Shown one piece after another: positions 54,723-62,436 of a stretch of DNA of 64,000 nucleotides; positions within the stretch are counted from its first letter, which is position 1, and every line of letters starts with the position of its first letter. The position numbers and the translations under genes were made by a program. The notes below the pieces were generated by a model. It worked only from the letters and a program-made list of their open reading frames with translations, ran no database searches and was not told the DNA's origin. This DNA comes from Bacteroidetes bacterium MedPE-SWsnd-G1 (lineage in GTDB: Bacteria; Bacteroidota; Bacteroidia; Flavobacteriales; Flavobacteriaceae), in the NCBI GenBank assembly GCA_001874265.1, contig MPDD01000004.1, forward strand, positions 60,165-124,164, read 5' to 3'.

Positions 54723-54755
54723 AATTCCCTATAAAAATTGTAGGGTTATTTTATT
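54723..54755 (+). terminator. Terminator-like hairpin after the acyl-CoA reductase gene
   Basis: Stem CCCTA/TAGGG flanked by ATAAT and TTATT arms, followed by T-rich sequence. Weaker than the others in the window. Confidence 0.55.
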
Positions 54756-54855
54756 GTAATATCAAAAACTTGTTGATTTATTTATCATTTTATTAGCACT
54801 TTTTCTGATATAAATTGTGAAATTTGTTGCTTAATTTTTATCAAGTTAATTAAAA

Positions 54856-55911
54856 ATGAAAAAGCACAATTTTAGTGCAGGGCCATGTATCCTGCCTCAA
54901 GAAGTTTTTGAACAAGCGGCTGAAGCTGTTGTAAACTTAAACAATTCTAATCTTTCTTTAATCGAAATTTCACATCGTAGTGCTGACTTTATTTCCATTA
55001 TGAATGAAGCCATAGCCTTAGTGAAAGAACTTTTAAATGTACCAGAAGGCTATTCGGTATTATTTTTACAGGGAGGAGCAAGTTTACAATTTTTAATGGC
55101 CTCCTACAACTTGATGAAAGTAGACGGGAAAGCGGCTTATATCGATACCGGTGCATGGAGTACTAAGGCTTTAAAAGAGGCGAAGTTGTTTGGAGAAGTT
55201 GCTATTGTTGGAACTTCAAAAGATTCAGGCTACAATTACATTCCTAAAGGAATTCAAATTCCTTCTGATGCTGATTATGTGCATATGACAAGTAACAATA
55301 CCATTTTTGGTACACAGTTTAAGGAGTTCCCAAAAACGGACCAACCCTTGGCCTGTGATATGAGTTCTGACATTTTCTCTAGAAAAATTGATGTTTCAAA
55401 ATTTGGATTGATCTATGCTGGTGCTCAAAAGAATATGGGACCTGCGGGAACGACTTTGGTAATTGTTAAAGATGAAATATTAGGAAAATCTGGTAGAACT
55501 ATTCCTTCTATGCTAGATTACCAAACGCATGCATCAAAAGACAGTATGTTTAATACCCCTCCTGTTTTTGCTGTATATACTTCTATGCTGACATTAAGGT
55601 GGCTGAAGAAACTAGGCGGTGTTGAAGCTATAGAAAAACTAAACGAAGAAAAGGCAGCATTACTTTACAACGAGATTGATAACAATCCAAAGTTTAATGG
55701 TTTTGCAGCAGAGGAAGATCGTTCTTTAATGAATGTAACCTTTACACTAGCGGATGATTCTGACAAAGAACGTTTTGATGCTTTGGCAAAAGAAGCCGGA
55801 TTAAACGGGATAAACGGACATAGATCTGTGGGCGGCTATAGAGCCAGTATTTATAACGCAATACCATTAGAAAGTGTGCAAGCATTAGTAAATGTAATGA
55901 AACAACTTTAA
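54856..55911 (+). CDS. serC: Phosphoserine aminotransferase
   Basis: 351 residues, normal length. Converts phosphohydroxypyruvate to phosphoserine with glutamate. Motifs: HNFSAGPCILPQEVFE at the start, HRSADFISIM, LFLQGGASLQF, and the PLP-binding lysine in IYAGAQKNMGPAGTT. Followed by serA after 80 bases, with a palindromic element between them; the two steps of serine synthesis are thus adjacent. Confidence 0.97.
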   Translation: MKKHNFSAGPCILPQEVFEQAAEAVVNLNNSNLSLIEISHRSADFISIMNEAIALVKELLNVPEGYSVLFLQGGASLQFLMASYNLMKVDGKAAYIDTGAWSTKALKEAKLFGEVAIVGTSKDSGYNYIPKGIQIPSDADYVHMTSNNTIFGTQFKEFPKTDQPLACDMSSDIFSRKIDVSKFGLIYAGAQKNMGPAGTTLVIVKDEILGKSGRTIPSMLDYQTHASKDSMFNTPPVFAVYTSMLTLRWLKKLGGVEAIEKLNEEKAALLYNEIDNNPKFNGFAAEEDRSLMNVTFTLADDSDKERFDALAKEAGLNGINGHRSVGGYRASIYNAIPLESVQALVNVMKQL

Positions 55912-55914
55912 ACT

Positions 55915-55978
55915 GTCATTCCTGCAAAAGCAGGAATCCAAAAATAAAAACAATTGATTCCCTTCATAGCGGGAATGA
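55915..55978. repeat. Composite palindromic extragenic element between serC and serA
   Basis: TCATTCC (55916-55922) pairs with GGAATGA (55972-55978) as the outer arms; inside, GGAATC (55933-55938) pairs with GATTCC (55956-55961), and each half is itself a small hairpin (CCTGC-AAAA-GCAGG and CCC..GCGGG-type). It resembles ATTCCC-type extragenic palindromes found in many bacteria. Only one copy is in this window. Confidence 0.5.
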
Positions 55979-55991
55979 AAAATATTAAAAA

Positions 55992-56942
55992 ATGAAAGTA
56001 TTAGCAAACGACGGAATTGCACAAAGTGGTGTAACCGCATTAGAAGCAGCAGGATTTGATGTTCAATTAACAACTGTTGCACAAAATCAGTTGGTAGACT
56101 ATATCAACAAAAATGAAATAACAGTACTTTTAGTAAGAAGTGCGACTAAAGTAAGAACCGATATTATTGATGGCTGTCCATCTTTAAAAATTATTGGTCG
56201 TGGTGGTGTTGGAATGGATAATATCGATGTTGCATATGCAAGAGAAAAAGGATTATCTGTAATCAATACACCGGCTGCATCTTCTCATTCTGTAGCAGAA
56301 TTGGTTTTTGGTCATTTCTTTGGAATGGCAAGGTTCTTACACAATGCCAATAGAGATATGCCTTTAGAAGGGGATTCAAACTTTAAAGGATTGAAAAAAG
56401 CATGTGCTAAGGGAATTGAACTGAAAGGAAAAACTTTAGGTGTAATTGGAATTGGACGTATTGGACAAGCGACAGCAAAAGTTGCCTTAGGAGCAGGAAT
56501 GAAAGTGATCGCTTTTGATCCTTTTATTGATTCTGTTAATTTAGAATTGGATTTCTTTGATGGTCAAACAATTTCTTTTAAAATAGACACAATTTCTAAA
56601 GATGAAGTTTTAAAACAAGCAGATTTCATTACGCTTCATGTACCTGCTCAAGATACATATGTAATTGGGAAACCTGAATTTGAGCAAATGAAAGACGGTG
56701 TTATTATTGCAAATGCTGCAAGAGGTGGTGTTGTTGATGAAGTTGCATTGGTAAATGCTATATCTGAAGGAAAGGTAAGAAATGCCGCTTTAGATGTTTT
56801 TGAAAACGAACCAACTCCAGAAATGCAATTATTGATGAACCCTGCCCTATCGCTTTCTCCTCATATTGGAGCGGCAACTGGTGAGGCTCAAGATAGAATT
56901 GGAACTGAATTAGCAAGTCAAATAATTGCAATTTTAGGATAA
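55992..56942 (+). CDS. serA: D-3-phosphoglycerate dehydrogenase, short form
   Basis: 316 residues. Oxidises 3-phosphoglycerate, the first step of serine synthesis. Motifs: IGRGGVGMDNIDVAYAREKG, the Rossmann GVIGIGRIGQATAKVALG and the catalytic Arg/Glu/His in NAARGGVVDEVAL, FENEPTP and SPHIGAAT. It lacks the C-terminal ACT serine-sensing domain of E. coli SerA, so allosteric feedback by serine through that domain is not expected. A strong terminator ends the unit. Confidence 0.95.
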   Translation: MKVLANDGIAQSGVTALEAAGFDVQLTTVAQNQLVDYINKNEITVLLVRSATKVRTDIIDGCPSLKIIGRGGVGMDNIDVAYAREKGLSVINTPAASSHSVAELVFGHFFGMARFLHNANRDMPLEGDSNFKGLKKACAKGIELKGKTLGVIGIGRIGQATAKVALGAGMKVIAFDPFIDSVNLELDFFDGQTISFKIDTISKDEVLKQADFITLHVPAQDTYVIGKPEFEQMKDGVIIANAARGGVVDEVALVNAISEGKVRNAALDVFENEPTPEMQLLMNPALSLSPHIGAATGEAQDRIGTELASQIIAILG

Positions 56943-56961
56943 GATTTTAAGCATTACAACA

Positions 56962-56993
56962 AAGGCCGATAAGACAACTTATCGGCTTTTTTC
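56962..56993 (+). terminator. Terminator after serA
   Basis: A perfect nine-base-pair stem GCCGATAAG/CTTATCGGC with a four-base loop and a T run, 22 bases after the stop. Confidence 0.93.
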
Positions 56994-57008
56994 TTTTTTA
57001 AAAAAGTG

Positions 57009-57016
57009 TATCTTTG
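57009..57016 (+). promoter_or_regulatory. -7 promoter element (TATCTTTG) of the yggS unit
   Basis: Exact TAnnTTTG 20 bases before the ATG at 57037 and just after the serA terminator. Confidence 0.6.
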
Positions 57017-57036
57017 AATAACCTTAAAGCAAACAA

Positions 57037-57696
57037 ATGTCTATTGCTGATAATCTGCAAAAAATAAACTCCACGGTCCCTAATCATGTTACTTTAGTTG
57101 CTGTTTCAAAAACAAAACCAGTAAGTGCAATTCAAGAAGCATATGATGCTGGACAACGCGTGTTTGGTGAAAATAAGATCCAGGAAATGGTAGAGAAATA
57201 CGACCAACTTCCGAATGATATTAAATGGCATATGATTGGTCATCTACAACGAAATAAAGTGAAGTACATGGCTCATTTTGTAGATTTAATTCATGGCGTT
57301 GATAGTTTTAAAACACTGAAAGAAATTAATAAGCAAGCTTTAAAACACAATAGACTTATCAATTGCTTACTGCAAGTTAAAATTGCTACAGAAGACACGA
57401 AATTTGGGCTTGGTTTAGATGAATTATCATCTATTTTAGATTCTGAAGAATTAAAAACATTAGAAAATGTGTCAATTAATGGTCTTATGGGTATGGCAAG
57501 TTTTACAGAAGATAAGGAGCAGATTAAAAATGAGTTCAACTTTCTTAGAAAGACATTCGTTCAACTTAAAAACGAATACCCAAAATTGACAACAATTTCT
57601 ATGGGTATGAGTGGTGACTATCCTCTTGCAATTGAAGAAGGAAGTACAATGATACGTGTTGGAAGTGCAATTTTTGGATTAAGAAATTACGCATAA
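57037..57696 (+). CDS. YggS/PLPBP-family pyridoxal-phosphate homeostasis protein
   Basis: 219 residues. Non-catalytic PLP-binding TIM-barrel protein. PLP lysine in LVAVSKTKPV, then FGENKIQEMVEKY, WHMIGHLQRNKVK and the C-terminal SMGMSGDYPLAIEEGSTMIRVGSAIFG. It balances free PLP. The exonuclease gene begins on the next base after its TAA (a TTG start), so the two are co-transcribed. Confidence 0.95.
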   Translation: MSIADNLQKINSTVPNHVTLVAVSKTKPVSAIQEAYDAGQRVFGENKIQEMVEKYDQLPNDIKWHMIGHLQRNKVKYMAHFVDLIHGVDSFKTLKEINKQALKHNRLINCLLQVKIATEDTKFGLGLDELSSILDSEELKTLENVSINGLMGMASFTEDKEQIKNEFNFLRKTFVQLKNEYPKLTTISMGMSGDYPLAIEEGSTMIRVGSAIFGLRNYA

Positions 57697-58776
57697 TTGT
57701 TCGCTGTAGTAGACATAGAAACCACTGGAGGTAAATACAACGAAGAAGGTATTACAGAAATAGCTATATACAAATATGATGGTCATGAAGTTGTAGACAA
57801 TCTTGTAACCTTGGTAAATCCTGAAAAGGATATTCAACCTTTTGTGGTAAAACTTACAGGTATTAGTAATAAAATGTTAGTCAATGCTCCTAAGTTTTAT
57901 GAAATGGCTAAGCGTATAGTTGAAATAACCGAGGGCTGTGTTATTGTTGCTCATAATGCTCATTTTGATTATCGCATTCTAAAAACAGAATTTAGAAGAT
58001 TAGGTTTTAAATTTGAACGAGAGACTTTGTGCACTGTAGAACTTTCCAAAAAACTAATTCCTGAACAAGAATCATACAGTTTAGGTAAATTGTGTAAAGC
58101 CTTGGCAATTCCTGTTTCAAACAGGCATCGAGCGGAAGGAGATGCTTTGGCTACGGTTAAACTATTAAAATTGCTAATTGATAAGGACACGGATAAAGAA
58201 ATTTTAAAAAGCCATATAAAACAAGGTATAGAAAAGGAGTTACCTTCTAAACTCCAGAGTATTTTAGATAATTTGCCTTCTGAAAATGGTGTTTACTATA
58301 TCCATGATAAAATGGGAGAAGTTATTTTTATGTCGAATACAAAAGACATAAAAAAAAGCGTAAATAAACTTTTTCTTAAGACCTCAAAGCGTAGTAAAAC
58401 TATTCGAAAATTAATGGCAAAAGTTAGTTTTGAAAAAACCGGTAACGAACTTGTAGGTCGGTTAAAATTCCGGGAAGAGCTAAGCGTAAATAAACCTCAA
58501 TTTAACTTCAATCACAAAAATGGTTTATCAAAGACTATATTTAGCAATCCAAATTTAATTATAGTTGATAAAGGCAGAACTGCTGAAGAAAAATCCGCAA
58601 TATTAATTGAAAACGATAAACTTATCGGCTATTGTTTCATAGACTTGGAATATCAATTAAATAATATTGATGTATTAAAAACACATCTAACTCCCCTTTC
58701 TAACAACGAAGAGAACCGAACTATAATAAAAAAACACCTTCAAAAGAACTCTGTGTTAAAACTAATCCGCTTTTAA
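57697..58776 (+). CDS. DEDDh exonuclease fused to a degenerate GIY-YIG domain
   Basis: 359 residues, TTG start directly after the yggS stop; the conserved VVDIETTG begins at residue 4, so no later start fits. The exonuclease domain (1-165) has Asp6, Glu8, Asp91 (HNAHFDYRIL), His144 and Asp149 (HRAEGDA), a complete DnaQ-type set. A second domain (about 195-270) matches the UvrC-like GIY-YIG layout (GVYYIHDKMGEVIF, KPQFN) but YIG is FMS (211-213) and the catalytic Arg position is Ser221, so that nuclease is probably dead. Likely a repair or editing exonuclease; the partner is unknown. Confidence 0.9.
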   Translation: MFAVVDIETTGGKYNEEGITEIAIYKYDGHEVVDNLVTLVNPEKDIQPFVVKLTGISNKMLVNAPKFYEMAKRIVEITEGCVIVAHNAHFDYRILKTEFRRLGFKFERETLCTVELSKKLIPEQESYSLGKLCKALAIPVSNRHRAEGDALATVKLLKLLIDKDTDKEILKSHIKQGIEKELPSKLQSILDNLPSENGVYYIHDKMGEVIFMSNTKDIKKSVNKLFLKTSKRSKTIRKLMAKVSFEKTGNELVGRLKFREELSVNKPQFNFNHKNGLSKTIFSNPNLIIVDKGRTAEEKSAILIENDKLIGYCFIDLEYQLNNIDVLKTHLTPLSNNEENRTIIKKHLQKNSVLKLIRF

Positions 58777-58876
58777 TTGAAATACAAAACTATACTTTTT
58801 TAAAAATCCTTATTTTTACAATAGTAAAATTCCATTGCCATTAATGATTTTAAAATTAACTAACCTTTTTTAAATA

Positions 58877-59722
58877 GTGGAGAATAAAACAACATACCAA
58901 AAATGGAAACATCGACTTCATGAAATAATTTATGAAGCAGACACCCCTGCTGGAAAGTTCTTTGATGTAGTTCTTCTTATTGCCATTTTTGTAAGTGTAC
59001 TTGCGGTAATGCTAGAAAGTGTTTCTTCAATTGATGCTAAATATCATAAAGAACTTAATATATTAGAATGGGTAATTACCATACTGTTTTCACTTGAGTA
59101 TATCGCTCGGATTATTTCGATTAAAAGACCTAAAAAATATATTTTTAGTTTTTTTGGAATTATAGATTTATTATCAACTATTCCAAAATATCTCTCTTTA
59201 ATCATTGGAGGTACGCATGCATTAGTTGCGCTAAGGGCTTTGAGATTGTTAAGAGTTTTCAGAATATTAAAGTTGGTGCGATATATGGGAGCATCTAGAA
59301 TGTTAACCCGTGCTTTGATAGTTAGTAGAGCTAAAATCTTTGTATTTCTTTTCTTTGTATTGATTCTTTGCACAATTTTAGGAACAATTATGTACTTAAT
59401 CGAAGGAAATCCGAGTGGGTTTAATAGTATTCCTAGAAGTATTTATTGGGCTATTGTAACATTGACCACTGTTGGTTATGGAGACATTCATCCAATTACA
59501 CCATTAGGTCAATTTATAGCTTCAATAATTATGATTTTGGGGTATGGTATCATTGCCATTCCAACCGGACTTGTAGGAGCGGAATATATAAAGCAAACAA
59601 GTAAAGATAAGCAACATACAAACACACAAGCATGTACCAGTTGTAATGCAATTAACCATCATAACAGAGCACAATATTGTTATGAATGCGGAAATGTTCT
59701 AAACGAATACGATGCCTCGTAA
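58877..59722 (+). CDS. Voltage-gated-type potassium channel with C-terminal zinc ribbon
   Basis: 281 residues, GTG start at the only suitable place. Six helices of Kv type: S4 with Arg/Lys at every third position (ALRALRLLRVFRILKLVRY, 120-136), the pore filter TTVGYGD (197-203), and S6 with a Gly hinge. After the pore is a cytoplasmic tail with CTSC...CYEC (Cys253, 256, 268, 271), a zinc ribbon. Passes potassium through the inner membrane. The zinc tail is unusual; it could sense metal or redox or simply fold the end. miaA overlaps by 11 bases. Confidence 0.9.
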   Translation: MENKTTYQKWKHRLHEIIYEADTPAGKFFDVVLLIAIFVSVLAVMLESVSSIDAKYHKELNILEWVITILFSLEYIARIISIKRPKKYIFSFFGIIDLLSTIPKYLSLIIGGTHALVALRALRLLRVFRILKLVRYMGASRMLTRALIVSRAKIFVFLFFVLILCTILGTIMYLIEGNPSGFNSIPRSIYWAIVTLTTVGYGDIHPITPLGQFIASIIMILGYGIIAIPTGLVGAEYIKQTSKDKQHTNTQACTSCNAINHHNRAQYCYECGNVLNEYDAS

Positions 59723-60623
59723 GTATTTAATTTCGGTGGTCGGAGCCACTGCAATAGGAAAAACGGCACTTAGTATTTCTTTAGCTAAACATTATAATGC
59801 GCCTATTATATCATGTGACTCGAGACAGTTTTTTAAAGAAATGAATATTGGAACTGCCGTTCCATCTAAAGAAGAATTGGCCTTAGCAGAGCACCATTTT
59901 ATTCAAAGCAGATCCATTCATGATGATTATAGCGTAGGACAGTTTGAAAAAGATGCCTTGGCTAAATTAAAAGAACTTTTTAAAGCAAACGAAATTGTAA
60001 TTATGGTTGGTGGTAGCGGACTGTATGTAGATGCTGTTTTAAAAGGTCTGGATTATTTTCCAAAGGTAGACCCCTCTATTCGCCAAGAATTGAATACGAA
60101 AATAGAAACTGAAGGAATAAAAAGTTTGCAAGAACAATTAAAAATTTTAGACGTTGATAGCTACAATAGTATCGAAATCGAAAACCCACATCGATTAATA
60201 AGAGCTTTAGAAATTTGTATTGGAACAGATAAGCCCTACTCTTATTATAAAAATAAACCTAAAACACCACGAGAATTCGTTCCGATTAAGATTGGTCTTA
60301 CGGCTGATAGAGCCATAATGTATGATCGAATAAACCAACGTGTTGACATTATGATAAATAGCGGGCTGTTAGAGGAAGTAAAACCTCTACTGTCATATAA
60401 ACATTTGAATGCACTACAAACAGTTGGTTACAGAGAGTTGTTCGAATATTTTGAAGGTAAATTCACTTTAGATTTTGCCATTGAAGAACTAAAGAAAAAT
60501 ACACGTCGATTTGCTAAACGACAAGGAACGTGGTTCAGAAAAGATAAAGACATTCGTTGGTTCGATTTTCAATCTGATTTAAAGGATATCATTACATTTG
60601 TGGACACACGCAAGCAAACATAG
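59712..60623 (+). CDS. miaA: tRNA dimethylallyltransferase
   Basis: 303 residues. Adds an isopentenyl group to A37 of tRNAs reading UNN codons. P-loop GATAIGKTALSISLA, SCDSRQFFKEMNIGTAVPS, GGSGLYVDAVLKGLD, and the C-terminal KKNTRRFAKRQGTWFRK. The start overlaps the channel gene by 11 bases and the SGNH gene follows after three, so the three are probably co-transcribed. Confidence 0.97.
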   Translation: MPRKYLISVVGATAIGKTALSISLAKHYNAPIISCDSRQFFKEMNIGTAVPSKEELALAEHHFIQSRSIHDDYSVGQFEKDALAKLKELFKANEIVIMVGGSGLYVDAVLKGLDYFPKVDPSIRQELNTKIETEGIKSLQEQLKILDVDSYNSIEIENPHRLIRALEICIGTDKPYSYYKNKPKTPREFVPIKIGLTADRAIMYDRINQRVDIMINSGLLEEVKPLLSYKHLNALQTVGYRELFEYFEGKFTLDFAIEELKKNTRRFAKRQGTWFRKDKDIRWFDFQSDLKDIITFVDTRKQT

Positions 60624-60626
60624 AAC

Positions 60627-62435
60627 ATGGGTTCAATAAAAATAAGTATCTATACAATTGCAATTGTTATCGTTGCATCATTAAGTTTACAAGCTCAAAA
60701 TGAAAAGGTAACTTCATGGTGGAGTCCAGAAGAATCAGAAAACTCAGTCTTTTTAGGACAAGGTTGGAATACCGACGAATTACAATCTCCTTATCATAGG
60801 CTCCCGGCCAAAGCAGAGAGTGAAGTTCGCAGTCCAGTTTGGAACTTATCGAAGCATTCTGCGGGACTTTCTATCCGATTTAGATCAAACTCAGATAACA
60901 TAAAAATAAAATACAATCTTAGTGGAGCTTTAAGCATGCCACATATGCCCGCAACTGGTGTTAGCGGTATGGATTTATATAAAAAAACTAAAGATGGTAA
61001 CTGGGAACGTCTTTGGGGTTCGTATAAATTAGATACAATTAGCAGGTATAATTTCAACAATAAAGACACATCTGAATTTTATAAAAAGTTTGGAGCAGAA
61101 TATCAACTGTTTCTACCCCTATATAATGAAGTTTCCAATTTAGAAATTGGCGTTGATACCGATGCGGATTTTAACCTTATTCCGAAAAGAAAAGAAAAAC
61201 CGGTTGTTGTATACGGAACTTCCATCGCACAAGGTGCTTGTGCCACAAGACCAGGAATGGCATGGACAAATATTCTTTCTAGAAGATTGGATAGAGAGGT
61301 AATTAATCTCGGGTTTTCAGGAAATGGAAAGATGGAGCCCGCTTTAGGCTATTTAATGACTGATATAGATGCCAAAGTATTTTATATAGATTGTTTGCCA
61401 AATTTAACTGCAACTGACAATCCGTTTTTACTGACCATTAATTTAGTACAAATTTTAAAGGAAAAGTACCCAAATACACCCGTTGTATTAGTTGCGCATC
61501 CGGGCTTCTCCAATAATCCTACCGAAAAAAGTAATTTAGATACGGATTTACAAACAGCAATTACAACCCTAACCTCATTAGGTCATAAACGTATTTATTT
61601 CTTACCTAGAGAAGATTTAGGGCTAAATTTTGAGTCATTTGTAGATTATGTACATCCCAATGATATTGGCATGACAGAATATGCTGATGGAATGGAAAAA
61701 ATCTACAGAACCTTATTTAGAGAACAAAAAGGAAATATTATAACCACACAGCCTATAAGGCAATATAGAGATATTTCTGTTTATGATTGGGAAAAAAGGC
61801 ACGAAGAGATTCTAACTTTAAATAAATCCAATCCGCCTAAAATTTGTCTAATTGGTGATTCCATTACCCATTTTTGGGGTGGCGAACCAGAAGCCGAATT
61901 AGTTAGAAGTCAATCTAGTTGGGATTCTATAAACAAAAAAGATTCCATTTCAACCGCAGTTCCGATTAGAAATTTTGGATATGGATGGGATCGTGTAGAA
62001 AATGTACTTTGGCGTGTACATCATGGTGAATTTGATGGATTTAATGCCGATAAAATCATTTTAATGATTGGCACGAACAATTTATTAATAAACAACGAAA
62101 ATGACATTGCAGATGGTATAGAAGCTATTATAGATGCTCTAAAATACAGACAACCTACAAGTGAAATTTTAATTCTAGGTGTTTTGCCAAGAGTAAAACA
62201 CGAAAGGAGAGTCTCACAATTAAATCTAAAACTTTCTATGTTCGCATTGAACAATGGATTTGAATATAAATCTATAGGTAATGTTCTATTAAATGAAGAT
62301 TTTAAAATAAATCCAGCCTTATTCTCTGATGGTCTACATCCAAATGCTAAGGGTTATGAACTATTAAGTAAAGAATTGAACAAAGCCCTCTACCCTGTCG
62401 TAGATGCAGATTCCGAAGAAGAAGTTAAAGAATAA
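60627..62435 (+). CDS. Secreted protein with two tandem SGNH esterase domains
   Basis: 602 residues with a signal peptide (cut near LQAQ, residue 24). An N-terminal beta domain (about 25-175, GMDLYKK signature) precedes SGNH domain 1: nucleophile Ser199 in VVYGTSIAQG, DCLPN (255-259) and Asp340-His343 in DYVHPND. Domain 2 (about 405-590): Ser412 in GDSIT, Gly451, GTNN (482-485) and Asp568-His571 in DGLHPN. Both catalytic sets look complete. Family members deacetylate sugars or polysaccharides; two different esterases in one chain suggest attack on a doubly decorated glycan (inference). Acidic tail (DADSEEEVKE). Confidence 0.88.
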   Translation: MGSIKISIYTIAIVIVASLSLQAQNEKVTSWWSPEESENSVFLGQGWNTDELQSPYHRLPAKAESEVRSPVWNLSKHSAGLSIRFRSNSDNIKIKYNLSGALSMPHMPATGVSGMDLYKKTKDGNWERLWGSYKLDTISRYNFNNKDTSEFYKKFGAEYQLFLPLYNEVSNLEIGVDTDADFNLIPKRKEKPVVVYGTSIAQGACATRPGMAWTNILSRRLDREVINLGFSGNGKMEPALGYLMTDIDAKVFYIDCLPNLTATDNPFLLTINLVQILKEKYPNTPVVLVAHPGFSNNPTEKSNLDTDLQTAITTLTSLGHKRIYFLPREDLGLNFESFVDYVHPNDIGMTEYADGMEKIYRTLFREQKGNIITTQPIRQYRDISVYDWEKRHEEILTLNKSNPPKICLIGDSITHFWGGEPEAELVRSQSSWDSINKKDSISTAVPIRNFGYGWDRVENVLWRVHHGEFDGFNADKIILMIGTNNLLINNENDIADGIEAIIDALKYRQPTSEILILGVLPRVKHERRVSQLNLKLSMFALNNGFEYKSIGNVLLNEDFKINPALFSDGLHPNAKGYELLSKELNKALYPVVDADSEEEVKE

Positions 62436-62436
62436 T

